Shown: positions 21,998 through 32,236 of the stretch, in pieces
Layout of the letters: the number at the start of each line of letters is the position of its first letter
Position numbering within the stretch: position 1 is the stretch's first letter
NCBI GenBank assembly: GCA_003339415.1
Contig: PDHQ01000039.1
Coordinates: forward strand, 62,001-126,000
Reading direction: 5' to 3'
DNA length: 64,000 bases
Source of the DNA: Ophiocordyceps camponoti-saundersi (nom. inval.)
Taxonomy: Eukaryota; Ascomycota; Sordariomycetes; Hypocreales; Ophiocordycipitaceae
Notes under the pieces: model-generated
Database searches by the model: none
Told to the model about the DNA's origin: nothing
The model's input: the letters and a program-made list of their open reading frames with translations, nothing else
Program-made: the position numbers and the translations under genes

Positions 21998-22236
21998 GTA
22001 ACCAGGGCCGTTACCGCGTCCGCTGCGGCTGCGGCAATGTCTTCTCGACCCAAGATTGCGGATTCGACGAGCAAACCAGATTCCATATTTATTCATATCG
22101 GGTGAATGAGATGGACGGCACTGTTCTCGGTGTGCCTGGGACAAGCCGTCCATTACAGCAGGCTGTTTCTCACCGAGGACAGACGGGACTGGCCTCAGGA
22201 AAGATGGTGGAGGGGGTTACCTACGCAGGCAAGTAG
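21998..22236 (+). pseudogene. Decayed tandem copy of the IES2 last exon
   Basis: The sequence directly after the IES2 stop repeats the coding tail of IES2 at both DNA and protein level: an Ala-rich start, then FIHI/YSYRVNEMDGTVLGVPG aligning with FIRWVNRKDGSVLSVPG, then GLASGKMVEGVT aligning with GLASGKMAEEVT. A stop and one frame change separate the two halves, so it does not extend IES2 as written. It could be an alternative 3' exon instead of a dead copy, because splice-like sites are present near the junction. Confidence 0.7.
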
Positions 22237-22303
22237 GTAGGTAGGTAGCTGTCTGGTTATAGTCCGTACCTAGTAGGTGTGTAGGTAGGTAGGTAGGCAG
22301 GCA
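22231..22303. repeat. TAGG/GTAG tetranucleotide microsatellite cluster
   Basis: Two runs of the GTAG tetranucleotide (22231-22248 and 22281-22303) flank a TACCTAG palindrome, directly after the decayed IES2 copy. Confidence 0.85.
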
Positions 22304-23203
22304 GTTTCTGATTTTGGGCACGTATAATTTCGGCGGAGGTTCCTGCAGCGCCGAGATACAATGAAATCTTAATCTGCAACGGCCAACGTGAACCATTCTC
22401 TCATGCATGGAGCCTCCCCTGAGTACATACAGCTCACAAGAGAAAGACTGAATCAAGCCGCGAAGAACAGATGGATATCTTTCCAGGCTTTCCATAATTC
22501 GCAAGAGGGCAGGGCTACTCACGTGCTGCCTTTGCAGCGGAGAATAAAGGGGGGGGCTGGGGCATGCATGTTTAGCCCGGCTGTCAGGGCAACGAGTAGA
22601 GCTGCCTCAGCTGGCTGGTTTTGGCATATCAGAATCGGATTTTCAAAACTACAAATGAGGTTATCAGCGTTTCTTGATGAAGAAGACTTTTCCCTTTGCT
22701 GGTTTCGTATTTGACGATATGAGGTTGAAGGTAGTTGCGATGGGAGTATTATCCTTCGCTTTGCGTGTTCAACGGAGCGTTGACGACTGAGATGTGCCGC
22801 CTCAAAGTCAGGGGCTGATTCTATTTCTTGAAAGAGAGGAGAAGCAGTTTCGAACATTTCAGAAATGGCCCTCTTTCTAAGGCCTATTCTGCTTCCTGAG
22901 GCAGCAATAACCTACCAGTTCAGGGCAAAACTCGCCTTTCTTGTCTTTCTTTTCTTCCTTTCTTCCCATCGTCACCTTTTTTTTTCTCTTCACAGGCATC
23001 ATCGTCTTTGGAATCTGAAGATCTTAACATCACACCCACCCCCTATTATCACAACTCCATCATCTAGCATTCAAGTCTTTCATCTATTTTCCATACCTTC
23101 TATCTATTTCTTATTTTCCTGCTCGGCTTCCGCGCTTCTATCATCTCTTTCATACCATTGTTGCAGAGGAAGCAAAAAAAAAAAAAAAGCTTCACCTCAT
23201 ATC
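22304..23203. other. Promoter/5' leader of the repeat-protein gene
   Basis: About 900 bases with no supported gene. The last 250 bases are strongly pyrimidine-rich (CTT/TTC) and end in a 15-base A run at 23174-23188, 15 bases before the chosen ATG. An upstream ATG at 22865 is in frame, but the intervening peptide reads like translated CT-rich leader. Confidence 0.5.
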
Positions 23204-25444
23204 ATGGGTACTGCTTCGATGCCTCGCAACGCCAGTGGCCTTCAGGTTGGCGGCGAAGATGGCACTTTCTCTGTACCTCGCAACGCCATTGGCATTGAGG
23301 TTGGCGGCGAAGATGGCACTGCTTCTGTGCCTCGCTACGTCAGCGGGTTTGAGGTTGGCGGCCAAGTCACAACTTCTTCTGTATCTCGCAACGTCAAAGA
23401 CGTTCAGGTTGGTGACGAGGATGGCAATGGCGGCGCGGACTGCGCAAGCAGCACCTTGAACCAGTCTGCCTTTAACCAGATGTTCTTGGACCTCGAAAAG
23501 CATCGGTCTGAGTACGATGGTGAATTTGGCGCTTGGATGAAATCCGACTACACCTTTCAGTCGGATTCGGCTCACATGGACGACAATACGTTCGCGCAGC
23601 TTCTGACCATTGACGACTGCCCTGGTGATGATTTTGTTTCTGCCTCTGTCGTCGCTTCTGAGCAGGACAAACCAGTCAAGTCACTGGAAGGATCTACTAC
23701 TGCCATTGCTTCTGAGCAGGATAAGCCGGTCCAGACGTCGGATGGAAACTCAACTGCTACTGCTTCTGAGCAGGACAAGCTTGTTCAAACATCGGACGGA
23801 AACGCGATTACCTCCCCGAAGCAGGATAAGCATGACCAGACGAAGGACACAGTTATGGCTACCACTGCACTTGAGCAGCATGAGACGGTTCAGACGACGT
23901 CGGATGCAAATACTGCTGCCTCTGCTCCTGAGCAGGATAAGCATGGCCAGACATCGGATGTTAATAAAATTGCTTGTGCTCCTGAGCAGGACAAGCATGG
24001 CCAGACGTCGGATATAGTTACGACTGCCAGGGGATTTGAGCAGCACGAGCTGGTTCAGACATCGGTTGTTAATGCAATTGCCTGTGCTCCTGAGCAGGAC
24101 AAGCATGGACAGATGTCAGATGCAATTACAACTGCCACTTTTACTGAGCAACATGGGTCGGTCAAGGCGTCGGATGGAATTACGACTGCCACTGCGTCTC
24201 AGCAGAATGAGCTGGTACATACGTTGGACGGAAATGCGATTGCCCCTGCTCCTGAGGATGAGCCTGATAAACTTGCGAGGGTTGCTGGATTTGATGCTGG
24301 ACTGAACCCTGAGCATAACCACCGTCCCGAGACGACATTCACGGACGAGTCGAACTTTGATTGGCTTCTGGGCACCGACAGCTTTTCTGGCAACGATTGT
24401 ATCCCTGCCTCGATCTCGACCTCTGCTTCTGAGAAGGACAAGCCGGTTCAGGCGTCGAACGGAATTACGACTGCGGCTGCTTCTGAAGAGCATAAGCCAG
24501 CTGAGACTTTAGGAGATGTCAACATTGGTGAATTCGATTATGCAGCATTCGAATCTTGGTTGAACTCTTTTCAGCAGCATCCCTGTCCCCCGGACATGAC
24601 CTTCACAGACGGCACGACCTTTACAGGCGGCACGACCTTTGAGCAGGTTACAGGCACGGACAGCTTTTCTGGGAACAACTCAATTTCTTCCTCTGCTCCT
24701 GATACTACGCAAGTTCAGACATCGGATGGAACTACGGCTGCCTCTGCTCCTCAAGGGAATATGCCAGCTACGACGACAGATGCTGAGTTTGATGCCATGT
24801 TCAACTCCATCGACTTCACCTTTTGCCCGGAGATGGCTTTTGCGGACGGCACGACCTCTCAGCAAGTTTTGGGCACTGACAACCCGTTTGGTGATAATTT
24901 GACTTCGTCCTCTGCTTCTGGAGAAGGAGTCGTGCTGAGTGAGACGCTTGGCGACGATGCAGCTACATCCATTGGAGATTTACCAGCCAATGTGCAATTC
25001 ACGGATGATGATTTCACGCGACTTGGCGCATTGCAAGCGGCCACAAACCAGATGGGCGGTGGCTCCCACAACATGGGCAGTACCATGCCCTCCGCCGCCG
25101 TCGGGAACAATCCCGTGACGGACGGCTCGGCCCCTGCGGCCCTAACCGACGGCCTGTCGGCGATTTCTCCGGAGGAGGCGGCCTCGGAGCTGAGACCGCG
25201 AAAAGCGCGGGCGAAGAAGACGCCGACGTGGACCCTAACCGGGGGGACCATCCAGCGGGTCTACGACGGTAGGGCTTCCACGTCCTACCGGTGCTCAGAC
25301 GGGATTATCCGGATAATCTCGGGGGAGATGCTCAAGGCGGCCATCTCCCGGACGGAGGAGAGGAAGAGGAAGATTGAGAGTGGGGAGTTGGAGGAGGGGA
25401 AGGAGAAGGGGAAGAAAGGGGGGAAGAAGAAGAGAAAGCAGTAG
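23204..25444 (+). CDS. Repeat-built protein of unknown function (746 residues)
   Basis: Not recognised as a known family. From the ATG at 23204 it has four 20-residue units of the form VPRNxxGxxVGGEDGTxS, then about eleven 18-residue units of the form EQDKxxQTSDxxxxAxA, nested in larger modules marked by LLGTDSFSGND-type motifs (near 23590, 24355, 24640 and 24865). The sequence is Thr/Ser/Asp/Ala-rich, lacks Cys-rich domains and is probably disordered, with no membrane segment if the start is correct. The C terminus turns basic (KKGGKKKRKQ). Near the end, DGIIRIISGEML matches, with identical spacing, DGSVLSVPGEML in the IES2 tail upstream. Repeat units look young (silent and small changes). 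Starting instead at 22865 would add 113 hydrophobic residues. Function is unknown; nuclear location is only hinted by the basic tail. Confidence 0.55.
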   Translation: MGTASMPRNASGLQVGGEDGTFSVPRNAIGIEVGGEDGTASVPRYVSGFEVGGQVTTSSVSRNVKDVQVGDEDGNGGADCASSTLNQSAFNQMFLDLEKHRSEYDGEFGAWMKSDYTFQSDSAHMDDNTFAQLLTIDDCPGDDFVSASVVASEQDKPVKSLEGSTTAIASEQDKPVQTSDGNSTATASEQDKLVQTSDGNAITSPKQDKHDQTKDTVMATTALEQHETVQTTSDANTAASAPEQDKHGQTSDVNKIACAPEQDKHGQTSDIVTTARGFEQHELVQTSVVNAIACAPEQDKHGQMSDAITTATFTEQHGSVKASDGITTATASQQNELVHTLDGNAIAPAPEDEPDKLARVAGFDAGLNPEHNHRPETTFTDESNFDWLLGTDSFSGNDCIPASISTSASEKDKPVQASNGITTAAASEEHKPAETLGDVNIGEFDYAAFESWLNSFQQHPCPPDMTFTDGTTFTGGTTFEQVTGTDSFSGNNSISSSAPDTTQVQTSDGTTAASAPQGNMPATTTDAEFDAMFNSIDFTFCPEMAFADGTTSQQVLGTDNPFGDNLTSSSASGEGVVLSETLGDDAATSIGDLPANVQFTDDDFTRLGALQAATNQMGGGSHNMGSTMPSAAVGNNPVTDGSAPAALTDGLSAISPEEAASELRPRKARAKKTPTWTLTGGTIQRVYDGRASTSYRCSDGIIRIISGEMLKAAISRTEERKRKIESGELEEGKEKGKKGGKKKRKQ
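23652..24255 (+). repeat. Coding 54-bp tandem repeats (EQDK units)
   Basis: About eleven imperfect 54-bp units, each coding for 18 residues around GAGCAGGAYAAG...CAGACRTCGGAT. All stay in frame, which argues for selection on the protein. Confidence 0.85.
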
Positions 25445-25477
25445 CTTGTGGTGGAGGAGGGGGGAGGTAGGACTCAA

Positions 25478-25503
25478 GGGGGGGGGGGGGGGGGGGGGGG
25501 GGG
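25478..25503 (+). repeat. Poly-G homopolymer (26 bases)
   Basis: An uninterrupted G run just after the repeat-protein stop. The length may be unreliable, as homopolymers this long are often miscounted. Confidence 0.85.
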
Positions 25504-26785
25504 AGGGAGGGGGGAGAGGGGTAAGAAGGAGGACGAGTTGTTGAGACCAGTCACCTGCCTTGCATCTTACTTGGTACCTAGTAGGAGAATTAAGCATGTC
25601 GGCAGATTTGCAGTGGGTGATAAAGAAAGAAAGAAGGTTGATTTCCTTCGAGAAATTGTGCCGTTTTAAGAGTGAAACGAACAGCGCTGGGGATACATTA
25701 CATTAAACACAAGGCTTGTCTGTCACATGTCTCAAGATCATCTCCACACTTTCACTTTGACAGGTTTGATGTTTCGGCTATGTCCGCTTCTCGTTTCCGG
25801 CATAGCCCACTCAATCTGGCTTGCTGGTCTGACAAGGAAACGGCAGCTGATTGCACAGCCAGCCAGCGAGAGAAAGGAGAGGAGGGGTCTCGCTCATGGT
25901 ATCCGTACATACCACAGAGTACCTAGGGAACTCCCATCAACCTTGGCTTACCCCCCCCTCCCCCGTCCGTCAGCGTGGAAGCTTGCTTGTGCAAGGCCGT
26001 CAGACGCCATTGTTCACCTAGCAGGTAGCCGAGACCGAGACCTGGGGGTCCAGAACGATGGCGGAGTTTGTTTAGGTATGTGCACATGTGCATGCATCAC
26101 TCCATACCTAGGTAGGTGAGTACGGATACATACATACCTACCACCTAGGTACGGATAGTCGGAGCCGGGAGAGAGAGGAGAAGAGCAGTCAGTCCGTGTT
26201 TCATCTCCCGCCGGCAGACGAGGAAGAAGCGTCAGACGATCACGATATACATACGGATATCCGTACACTACTAGTATTTGCAGACATGTATGCATACCTA
26301 CACATCTACAGTCTACAGATACTATGAAGGTATGCATGTATGTATGTATGCGCATACGATTAACGGGAATCTGTAGCACCCATCGTCAAACTCACTCATC
26401 ATTGATATGCACATATCCGTACGGATTACTTATGTCCATGTTCTCGTTGGGCTAGGAGACGGCGCCTGTAGCCCAACCAAACTAAGCCTCGCTTCCAAAG
26501 GATGGTAGGTAGGTAGGTACCATGTAGTAGGTGCATAGAGCGAGGTAGGTCGGCACGGATATGAAAGGTCGGCAATCCGGACCAATCCGAATACGAGACA
26601 TCAGCATCCTTTTACCTGCATAATTTCCTGCGTTACACTGAGAAGCTTTGCTTTTCTTCGCCTCGTCAACTCGTCACTCGACCTCAGCTCTCTGTCTCCG
26701 TCTTTCTCTTTTCTCTTCTTTCCTTTTTCTCTTCTTTGGTTGTCTGCCCCTGTCTCCTCCTGCGCCTCTTCATCTTCTTCCGCCG

Positions 26786-26828
26786 CTCTCTCTCTCTCTC
26801 TCTCTCTGTCTTGCCCCCTCCCCGCCCT

Positions 26829-26864
<36 letters not shown>

Positions 26865-26886
26865 CCTCTCTCTCTCTCTCTCTCTC
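26786..26886 (+). repeat. CT dinucleotide microsatellite
   Basis: Three long CT runs broken by short GC-rich interruptions, in the 5' region of the DUF4050-like gene. Such pyrimidine tracts are frequent in fungal promoters and leaders. Confidence 0.9.
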
Positions 26887-27376
26887 CGGCTTATCCTTCT
26901 TTTCCTCCTTCTCCTGATCCTACTTCTCTTCCGCCTCCCCCCTTTGCCTTCTCTCTAACCTATCTACCTACGTATTATCTTCCTCCTTCTTCTCCTCATC
27001 AGCCCACCTCGGAAGTGCCCACTCACGGCGTCGGTCAGCCTCGGCTTCACTTTCCCGCCCAACGCAAGCTTGACCCGTGGCCATGGTCCTTGCGCGCGTC
27101 GCCACAAAATAGCCCTCGCTACTTGACCTACAAGGTATAGTGAATCGCTTCCCACTTCCCGCCTCTCATCATCTCTTACCCAATTTTCAGCTTTTTATCG
27201 CGATTCGCATCATCTCATCAGTCTGCATGTCATTATAACCTGTCCTTACCCATCTCTAGTCTCATGTCTCAGCAGCTCTAACTCAACTTTCTTATCCAGG
27301 TCAGACAAGTTTACCATTCGTCTTGAACGGAACTTTGGCTTCGCCGCCTGCGAGCTTCATTCATCCGAAGCTCCCC

Positions 27377-28729
27377 ATGATTTTTTCCGATTTTTACAAG
27401 AGCCCGCGCTCTCCCTTGGCCAAGCTACTACAATCCAACTCTCAGCCTCTGGTCCAGTCACACACGGCCACTCCGGACTGGGCCACCGCCGAGTACGCAG
27501 ATTTACTCAGCAGAGACAAAACAAGACAAAAGGATGCCATCAGACGCTACTTGTATGACAAGGTTAGGTCTGACTGGGAATTCAACTGGCCACAACATAC
27601 TCATAGCCAGCCGTCGCCGATTATCGAGGGGCCGGCAGTAAGCGAGACATGTTACCAGAAAAATGCCGACCAAGTTCAGGACGAGACTCGCGATGACACC
27701 GGCTACCAAGCAGATACCGGCTCGCAGCCAGAAGAGCCGCCGTCGCAACAAGAGCTTGAGGACGAGGAAGAAGAAGATGACGACGCTCGCTCTATCTACA
27801 GCATTGTGTCGGAAGACGCGGTACACTACCGTCCTCGCATCGAGTCGACCTCAGACTTCTCCGATAACGAGCCCTCATCACCTACCAGGCTGAGCATTAC
27901 TGAACCTCTTCGCCTAGCCTCCAAGTCTCGAGACATAGAGCGAAAAACTCGTCGTCGCAGAGCTTTGAGAGAAGAGATGACCTGGAACGACGGGCTAGCA
28001 TGTTTCGAGGCCCGCCGAAATGCCTGGACCGGCGCCAGAACTGTTCGCGTCCGCAGCAAGCCCATGTCTCTGTCGTCGACGTCTCCCAGATCACCTCGTC
28101 GCTTTCTCCTACGTCACTCCATGTCTGGCTCCCCACCCACATCGGCCAGCAGTGCCGCGGTGCAGAGTGCCAACGCGTCGGGCACCTTGTCGGAGGCTTC
28201 GTCACTCGTTAGAGACATTGACAGGGAACTGAACAAGTACCAAACCCGGGAATCGACAACGTCAGACCCGGTGTCGGCCGACGTCTGTCCCGTTCAGACG
28301 CTGGTGCCTGTCGGACTGCCATTGTTGCCACCGAACAACTCGCTGCGCGCAACCATTACGCCGGCTGTCTACAGCAATTTGTACGATAAAGTGGTGCTCA
28401 ATAATGTGCAACCGTCCTGCCCAATCAACTTGTCCGATATGCTGCGGTCTTGCGTCGCGGGATGGAAGCGGGATGGTGAATGGCCTCCCCGACCGGCCGC
28501 GACGGACCCTGCTGGGCCGGTGCGTCGGAGCAAAAAGGCGTCGGCCACAGGAGGTGACTGCAGTGGTAGCGTCGCGCACCGCATGAGTTTTGGTCTTCTC
28601 GGCCGTGACAAGGATGACGACGGTCGGACGAGTAATAGGTTTCGACGCAGTCTTCAGAGGGCTTTTGGACGGGGTATCAGCACAGGAAACGGAGACTTTC
28701 TTGAGGGAGGTACCATGAAGGAAAGGTGA
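27377..28729 (+). CDS. DUF4050-like conserved fungal protein
   Basis: A 450-residue single-exon protein from the ATG at 27377; the longer frame begins with a TTG and is not used. The middle is disordered and acidic (EDEEEEDDD). Conserved-looking blocks are RRRALREEMTWNDGLACFEARRNAWTGAR and, near residues 340-385, YDKVVLNNVQPSCPINLSDM followed by CVAGWKRDGEWPPRP. This tail is what I recall for the fungal DUF4050 family, which has no established function. The C-terminal 60 residues are basic. The call is from memory of the family pattern and has moderate certainty. Confidence 0.55.
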   Translation: MIFSDFYKSPRSPLAKLLQSNSQPLVQSHTATPDWATAEYADLLSRDKTRQKDAIRRYLYDKVRSDWEFNWPQHTHSQPSPIIEGPAVSETCYQKNADQVQDETRDDTGYQADTGSQPEEPPSQQELEDEEEEDDDARSIYSIVSEDAVHYRPRIESTSDFSDNEPSSPTRLSITEPLRLASKSRDIERKTRRRRALREEMTWNDGLACFEARRNAWTGARTVRVRSKPMSLSSTSPRSPRRFLLRHSMSGSPPTSASSAAVQSANASGTLSEASSLVRDIDRELNKYQTRESTTSDPVSADVCPVQTLVPVGLPLLPPNNSLRATITPAVYSNLYDKVVLNNVQPSCPINLSDMLRSCVAGWKRDGEWPPRPAATDPAGPVRRSKKASATGGDCSGSVAHRMSFGLLGRDKDDDGRTSNRFRRSLQRAFGRGISTGNGDFLEGGTMKER

Positions 28730-29329
28730 AGATGCTGGGGAAGAGTTAATATTCTTGCACTGGGCTTGAGCACATTGGCCGAGGCCGAGCCCCATATACC
28801 CGTTCCGTGGTGTCAGCGAGGTGATTGATTGGCTTGATGAAACGGCCAGTCACTAATGAGCATGTATGTATATATAGACTTGAGCCTCGATTTTGAGCAA
28901 GGTCTGGACAGTCCTTTGACGTGACGTCTGATCTGATGAACTCTACTTGCCCGGTGAAAGCGGGACCTCTTACGAGGCATTGGGAGTCGGCTTTAATCGA
29001 AGGCCTCTAGTGTGTCGATGGTCTCCATGACAAGGAGGTTTGATTCAAGGCACAAGGAGAAGGATGAACCGGTCTAGAATCTAGTTCTTTTTTTCTATTT
29101 GTCTCTTCAAGCTATTGCGCTGGTCGCAACACATAGCGACTCTGACTGGCTCCCAAGTTTCCACGCCTTTTTTTTCGCTCTCAACCTCAGCATCAGTTTT
29201 CGAGATGATAGGAGAATGAAGTGATCGATGGAGAAAAATAGAAGAAAATCGGAGACAGAGAATCTGCACCTTTTTTATGTCCCTTGAATGCAACAACTAG
29301 GGAAACCCATTGCGCTAGCCTTTGTACCA
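28730..29329. other. Convergent intergenic region
   Basis: 600 bases between converging genes, more AT-rich than the surroundings, with no supported gene. Confidence 0.45.
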
Positions 29330-30082
29330 TCAGTCGACTTCTTTCTTAATGCTTTTCGCGGGCATGATGGGTGCGAGAGTCCTCTTCTTAGCCACGGTAG
29401 TTCTTTTCTCAGTCAAGGTAGGCATGGAAGTTCTTTTTCGCTTGAGGCTGAAGTCGGAGCTCGCGGAGGAGACATCGGAAGTGCCATCTTCGCGGGCGAG
29501 AGAGTTGAGAACCTGGACCATCTCGTCCTTGGTAGGTCTCAGGCCCCGAGACCAGTCACGCTGGTGTTGGGAGAATTGGACCGGGTGGGTCTTTTCAATA
29601 CCGAGAATAGCCCCGATGGTGAAGAAGGTGTCGCGTGTCTCTTTGTGGCCGAATCCGACTGCGGCGCACAGCTTCTCGAGCTTCTGACGGAAGGCAACCA
29701 GATTCGTAAACTTTTCGGCCCGGAGCTCGAAAAGCTCTTTGATCGTGGTGATGTCTTTCGAATCGGGGACATGGAAGACCACTTTTTTGATGGCCAAAAA
29801 GGTCTCGCGAGCCGTGTTTTTCGTGGTCCAGCCGCTGTCCGTGAGGGCGTTGATGAGGTTTCGTTCAAGGTTCTCCGTGAGGAACTTCTTGACTTCCAGG
29901 TCCGTCTTTTCCCACTTTCTCCGAGCCTCGCGAGCCTCTTGAGAAGGTCCCTCCTTGGTCCCGTTAATATAGCCAGAGAGCCCACGCTCTTCTAAGTGCA
30001 GCTCAACCTTCGTGAGCCATTCATTCCAGCCCAAAGTCCCGCTGAGCTGCACGCCAAGAAACAACGGGAGAAGGGAGCCCAT
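29330..30082 (-). CDS. Lone copia-type Gag protein (UBN2-like), possibly domesticated
   Basis: A complete 250-residue frame from ATG to stop. Residues about 10-190 follow the Ty1/copia Gag pattern: GWNEWLTKVELHLEERGL, an INGTKEGP turn, WEKTDLEVKKFLTENL, ALTDSGWTTKNTARETFLAIKK, then a helix-rich half with LRAEKFTNLVAFRQKLEKL. The zinc-knuckle CCHC of many Gags is absent; instead the tail is basic (LKRKRTS, KKRTLAP, KSIKKEVD). No protease, integrase, reverse transcriptase or RNase H frame follows, and no long terminal repeats were seen. An intact Gag without pol fits either a host-domesticated gene or a recent non-autonomous remnant. Codon use is poorer in G/C than in neighbours. Confidence 0.6.
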   Translation of the reverse strand: MGSLLPLFLGVQLSGTLGWNEWLTKVELHLEERGLSGYINGTKEGPSQEAREARRKWEKTDLEVKKFLTENLERNLINALTDSGWTTKNTARETFLAIKKVVFHVPDSKDITTIKELFELRAEKFTNLVAFRQKLEKLCAAVGFGHKETRDTFFTIGAILGIEKTHPVQFSQHQRDWSRGLRPTKDEMVQVLNSLAREDGTSDVSSASSDFSLKRKRTSMPTLTEKRTTVAKKRTLAPIMPAKSIKKEVD

Positions 30083-32236
30083 GCTGACGGTTAAGTTTAT
30101 GTTTCGAGTATGTATATTTATGATTTTTGGGCGGCGTTGTCGTTCTTTGATGGTAATTTGTGGAAGCCGGTTGCTGATGAGTATTGTCTTTAGATGGCGT
30201 GTGGGGAAGAAAGAAACAGAAAGGGAAGAGCTTGAGATGGTTAGATCCGTTGAGAGAAGGTACTTGAAGATGTTGAGAAGAGAAAGAGAACAAAGAGCGA
30301 AAAGAAGAGTGTTGGTGAGGAAAGGTTTCCGTATCTTAAGATGGGACGCAAGAAGAGAAAGGGAAAAGCGCGAGAAGAAGAGAGTCGAGGAAATGTGTTG
30401 GCAAAGAAGTTGAAGAAAGTAGATGATAAAAAAAAAAATCCCACCTGATTTTTTATCGCAAGGTCAAGCTTGACGTTGTGATATCGTTCCCGTCGGGGAG
30501 TTTTCGCTCGTAGCAGAAGAAAAGGAAACTTTTGATTGGCTGAAGCTCAGCCCTGTCGTTGAAGCTGCCGCACTTTATTCAGTGGGACTGTTGCTTAACT
30601 GTGCGCTTTTGTGATTGGCTGGTGTGGGTGGGTGAGTGAGTGGGGTGCGCTAGCTCTTGTGGGAGGGGGAGGCGGACCGGTGGATCCGACGAGCTTCTTT
30701 TTTTTTTTTGGTCGCGATGCGAAACGTTCCTAGGTATCCGTGGATGCTATTTTTATGAGAGAGGGTTGCTGTGGTAGTGCCGGTTGGAAAGATGCAGAGG
30801 GAGAGGGGAAAGTGTGGTTGCTTCGAAGGTTTGAAGCGAGAGAGTTGCCGAAGTACGGCTTTGTTAGCAGGGATCTAACATTAGCACGTGATCTTCTGGC
30901 AGCCTCAGCACGCAATAGAAAGGGTGTACGGATTAGAGCGTAGGCAAACAGCAGTTGCCAGTGGGCCATACGTATGTATGTATATACATACATACAGATA
31001 TTTGTGTATCCGTATATATAATTCTGTCTAGGTAGGTAGCCAGGCTTTGTTGACCCTTTCATCTGGGCTTAGTGAGAGTTCTTTGGAAGGTAGGTAATTT
31101 GTAAAACGAGTTATCAGATTATCAGATGCTCGTCGGGACACACTGTCTCGTGACATGCTCCGTTCTTACATGCATATTCGTACATATATATACCTGCATA
31201 TCTGCATATGTACATATGTACATGCAAGTGCAATATATGCATATATGCTCATACATACATACATTGTGCATATGCATACATACATACGCTGCAGTCGGCT
31301 GGATTTTCAGCTTCATATACCGATATGATGCATACAGATGTTGCACATGCAATTTATCACGTAGGATTGAATATGTGTCCCCCTTGAGACTCCTCCCTGG
31401 GAGATGAATGAATCCTTTTCATTTCATTTACGGAGAGAAACCTAAGCAAAAAGCGCGCAGGTTTCTAATTTGGCATTCATAAAAAAAAGACCCGCCCGTG
31501 ACTTATTTCTCCGAATCACGGGTCGCGCCTGCGTCGCACTCGTCTCGACATGGAGAGACGCGCCAAGTCACATGAAGAGACGCGAGCACGAGTCATCTGC
31601 GACTAGGTTGGTAGGAAGCTGTGAGCGTGCATCCAGGGAGGCGCTTGATTGGGCCCCTGGGTGTCTGCAGCCACGGCTTAGATAAACGCATGTATGTACA
31701 TGCTTGCATGCATTCCTTCATTCGTTACCAGGGAACAAAGGAGAAGGGCAAGAATTGAAGCCCAAGCCTTATTCCTTTTCTCTTCGACGACGACGACGAC
31801 GCAAGGTCTAACTCTACGGTACTTAAGTGGTATAAAGCCCGACGGCCGTTGACGCTATGGTGACCTGCATCAAACCGGTTTAGCTTCTCCAGCGCAGGCA
31901 AAGCAAAGAAAAAGGTCTGCACCACCACCAACCCTCCCAGACACGAAACGTGACGACTCCACCAAAATTCAGCCCTCGGTTGTCTTCGTCACTCCCTCCT
32001 CTGTTCCCGGTGCGGACGCTTCTGTCCGACACAATCGACGCCCGTCCGGTGACTGGGGAGGGAGCCAGGCTGATGAAGACGCCTGCTACGAATTTCACCA
32101 CCCACAACAAAAGTCACGAGCCGAGTCCGACGAATACGAACTAGTCCCATATCCTTCTCGTCACATTCGCTGCCGTCAAAGTCGCACACAGCGCAAGCGA
32201 CTGCGCAAACGTCGCTGGCTTGGGAAGCAGGACGAC
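30083..32236. other. Long intergenic region with tetranucleotide repeats
   Basis: More than 2 kb without a supported gene. It includes A/T homopolymers, ATAC/GTAT runs near 30968-31012 and 31170-31290, and a GAC trinucleotide run at about 31784-31801. It should contain the promoters of the Gag-like gene and of the phosphate transporter. Confidence 0.55.

Larger units (their letters stand above)
25445..27376. other. Long intergenic region with microsatellites
   Basis: Almost 2 kb without a supported gene. It contains a 26-base poly-G run, TACC/TAGG and ATAC runs at about 26100-26160, 26260-26350 and 26500-26522, and a long CT microsatellite before the next gene. The frames called here are translated microsatellite. 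Confidence 0.6.

Noticed and set aside
22865..23203. N-terminal extension of the repeat protein with hydrophobic residues
   Set aside because: The peptide mirrors a CT-rich leader and a poly-A run rather than a real signal sequence; the ATG at 23204 starts directly at the repeats. Some doubt remains.
23652..24255. 54-bp repeat array as a possible CRISPR
   Set aside because: Repeats are coding, imperfect, directly adjacent without spacers, and in a eukaryotic genome.
26648..27140. Leu/Ser-rich frames
   Set aside because: Translated CT microsatellite with no other content.
29288..29995. 235-residue plus-strand frame
   Set aside because: Antisense to the Gag-like gene, whose frame matches the copia Gag pattern; no motif in this one.
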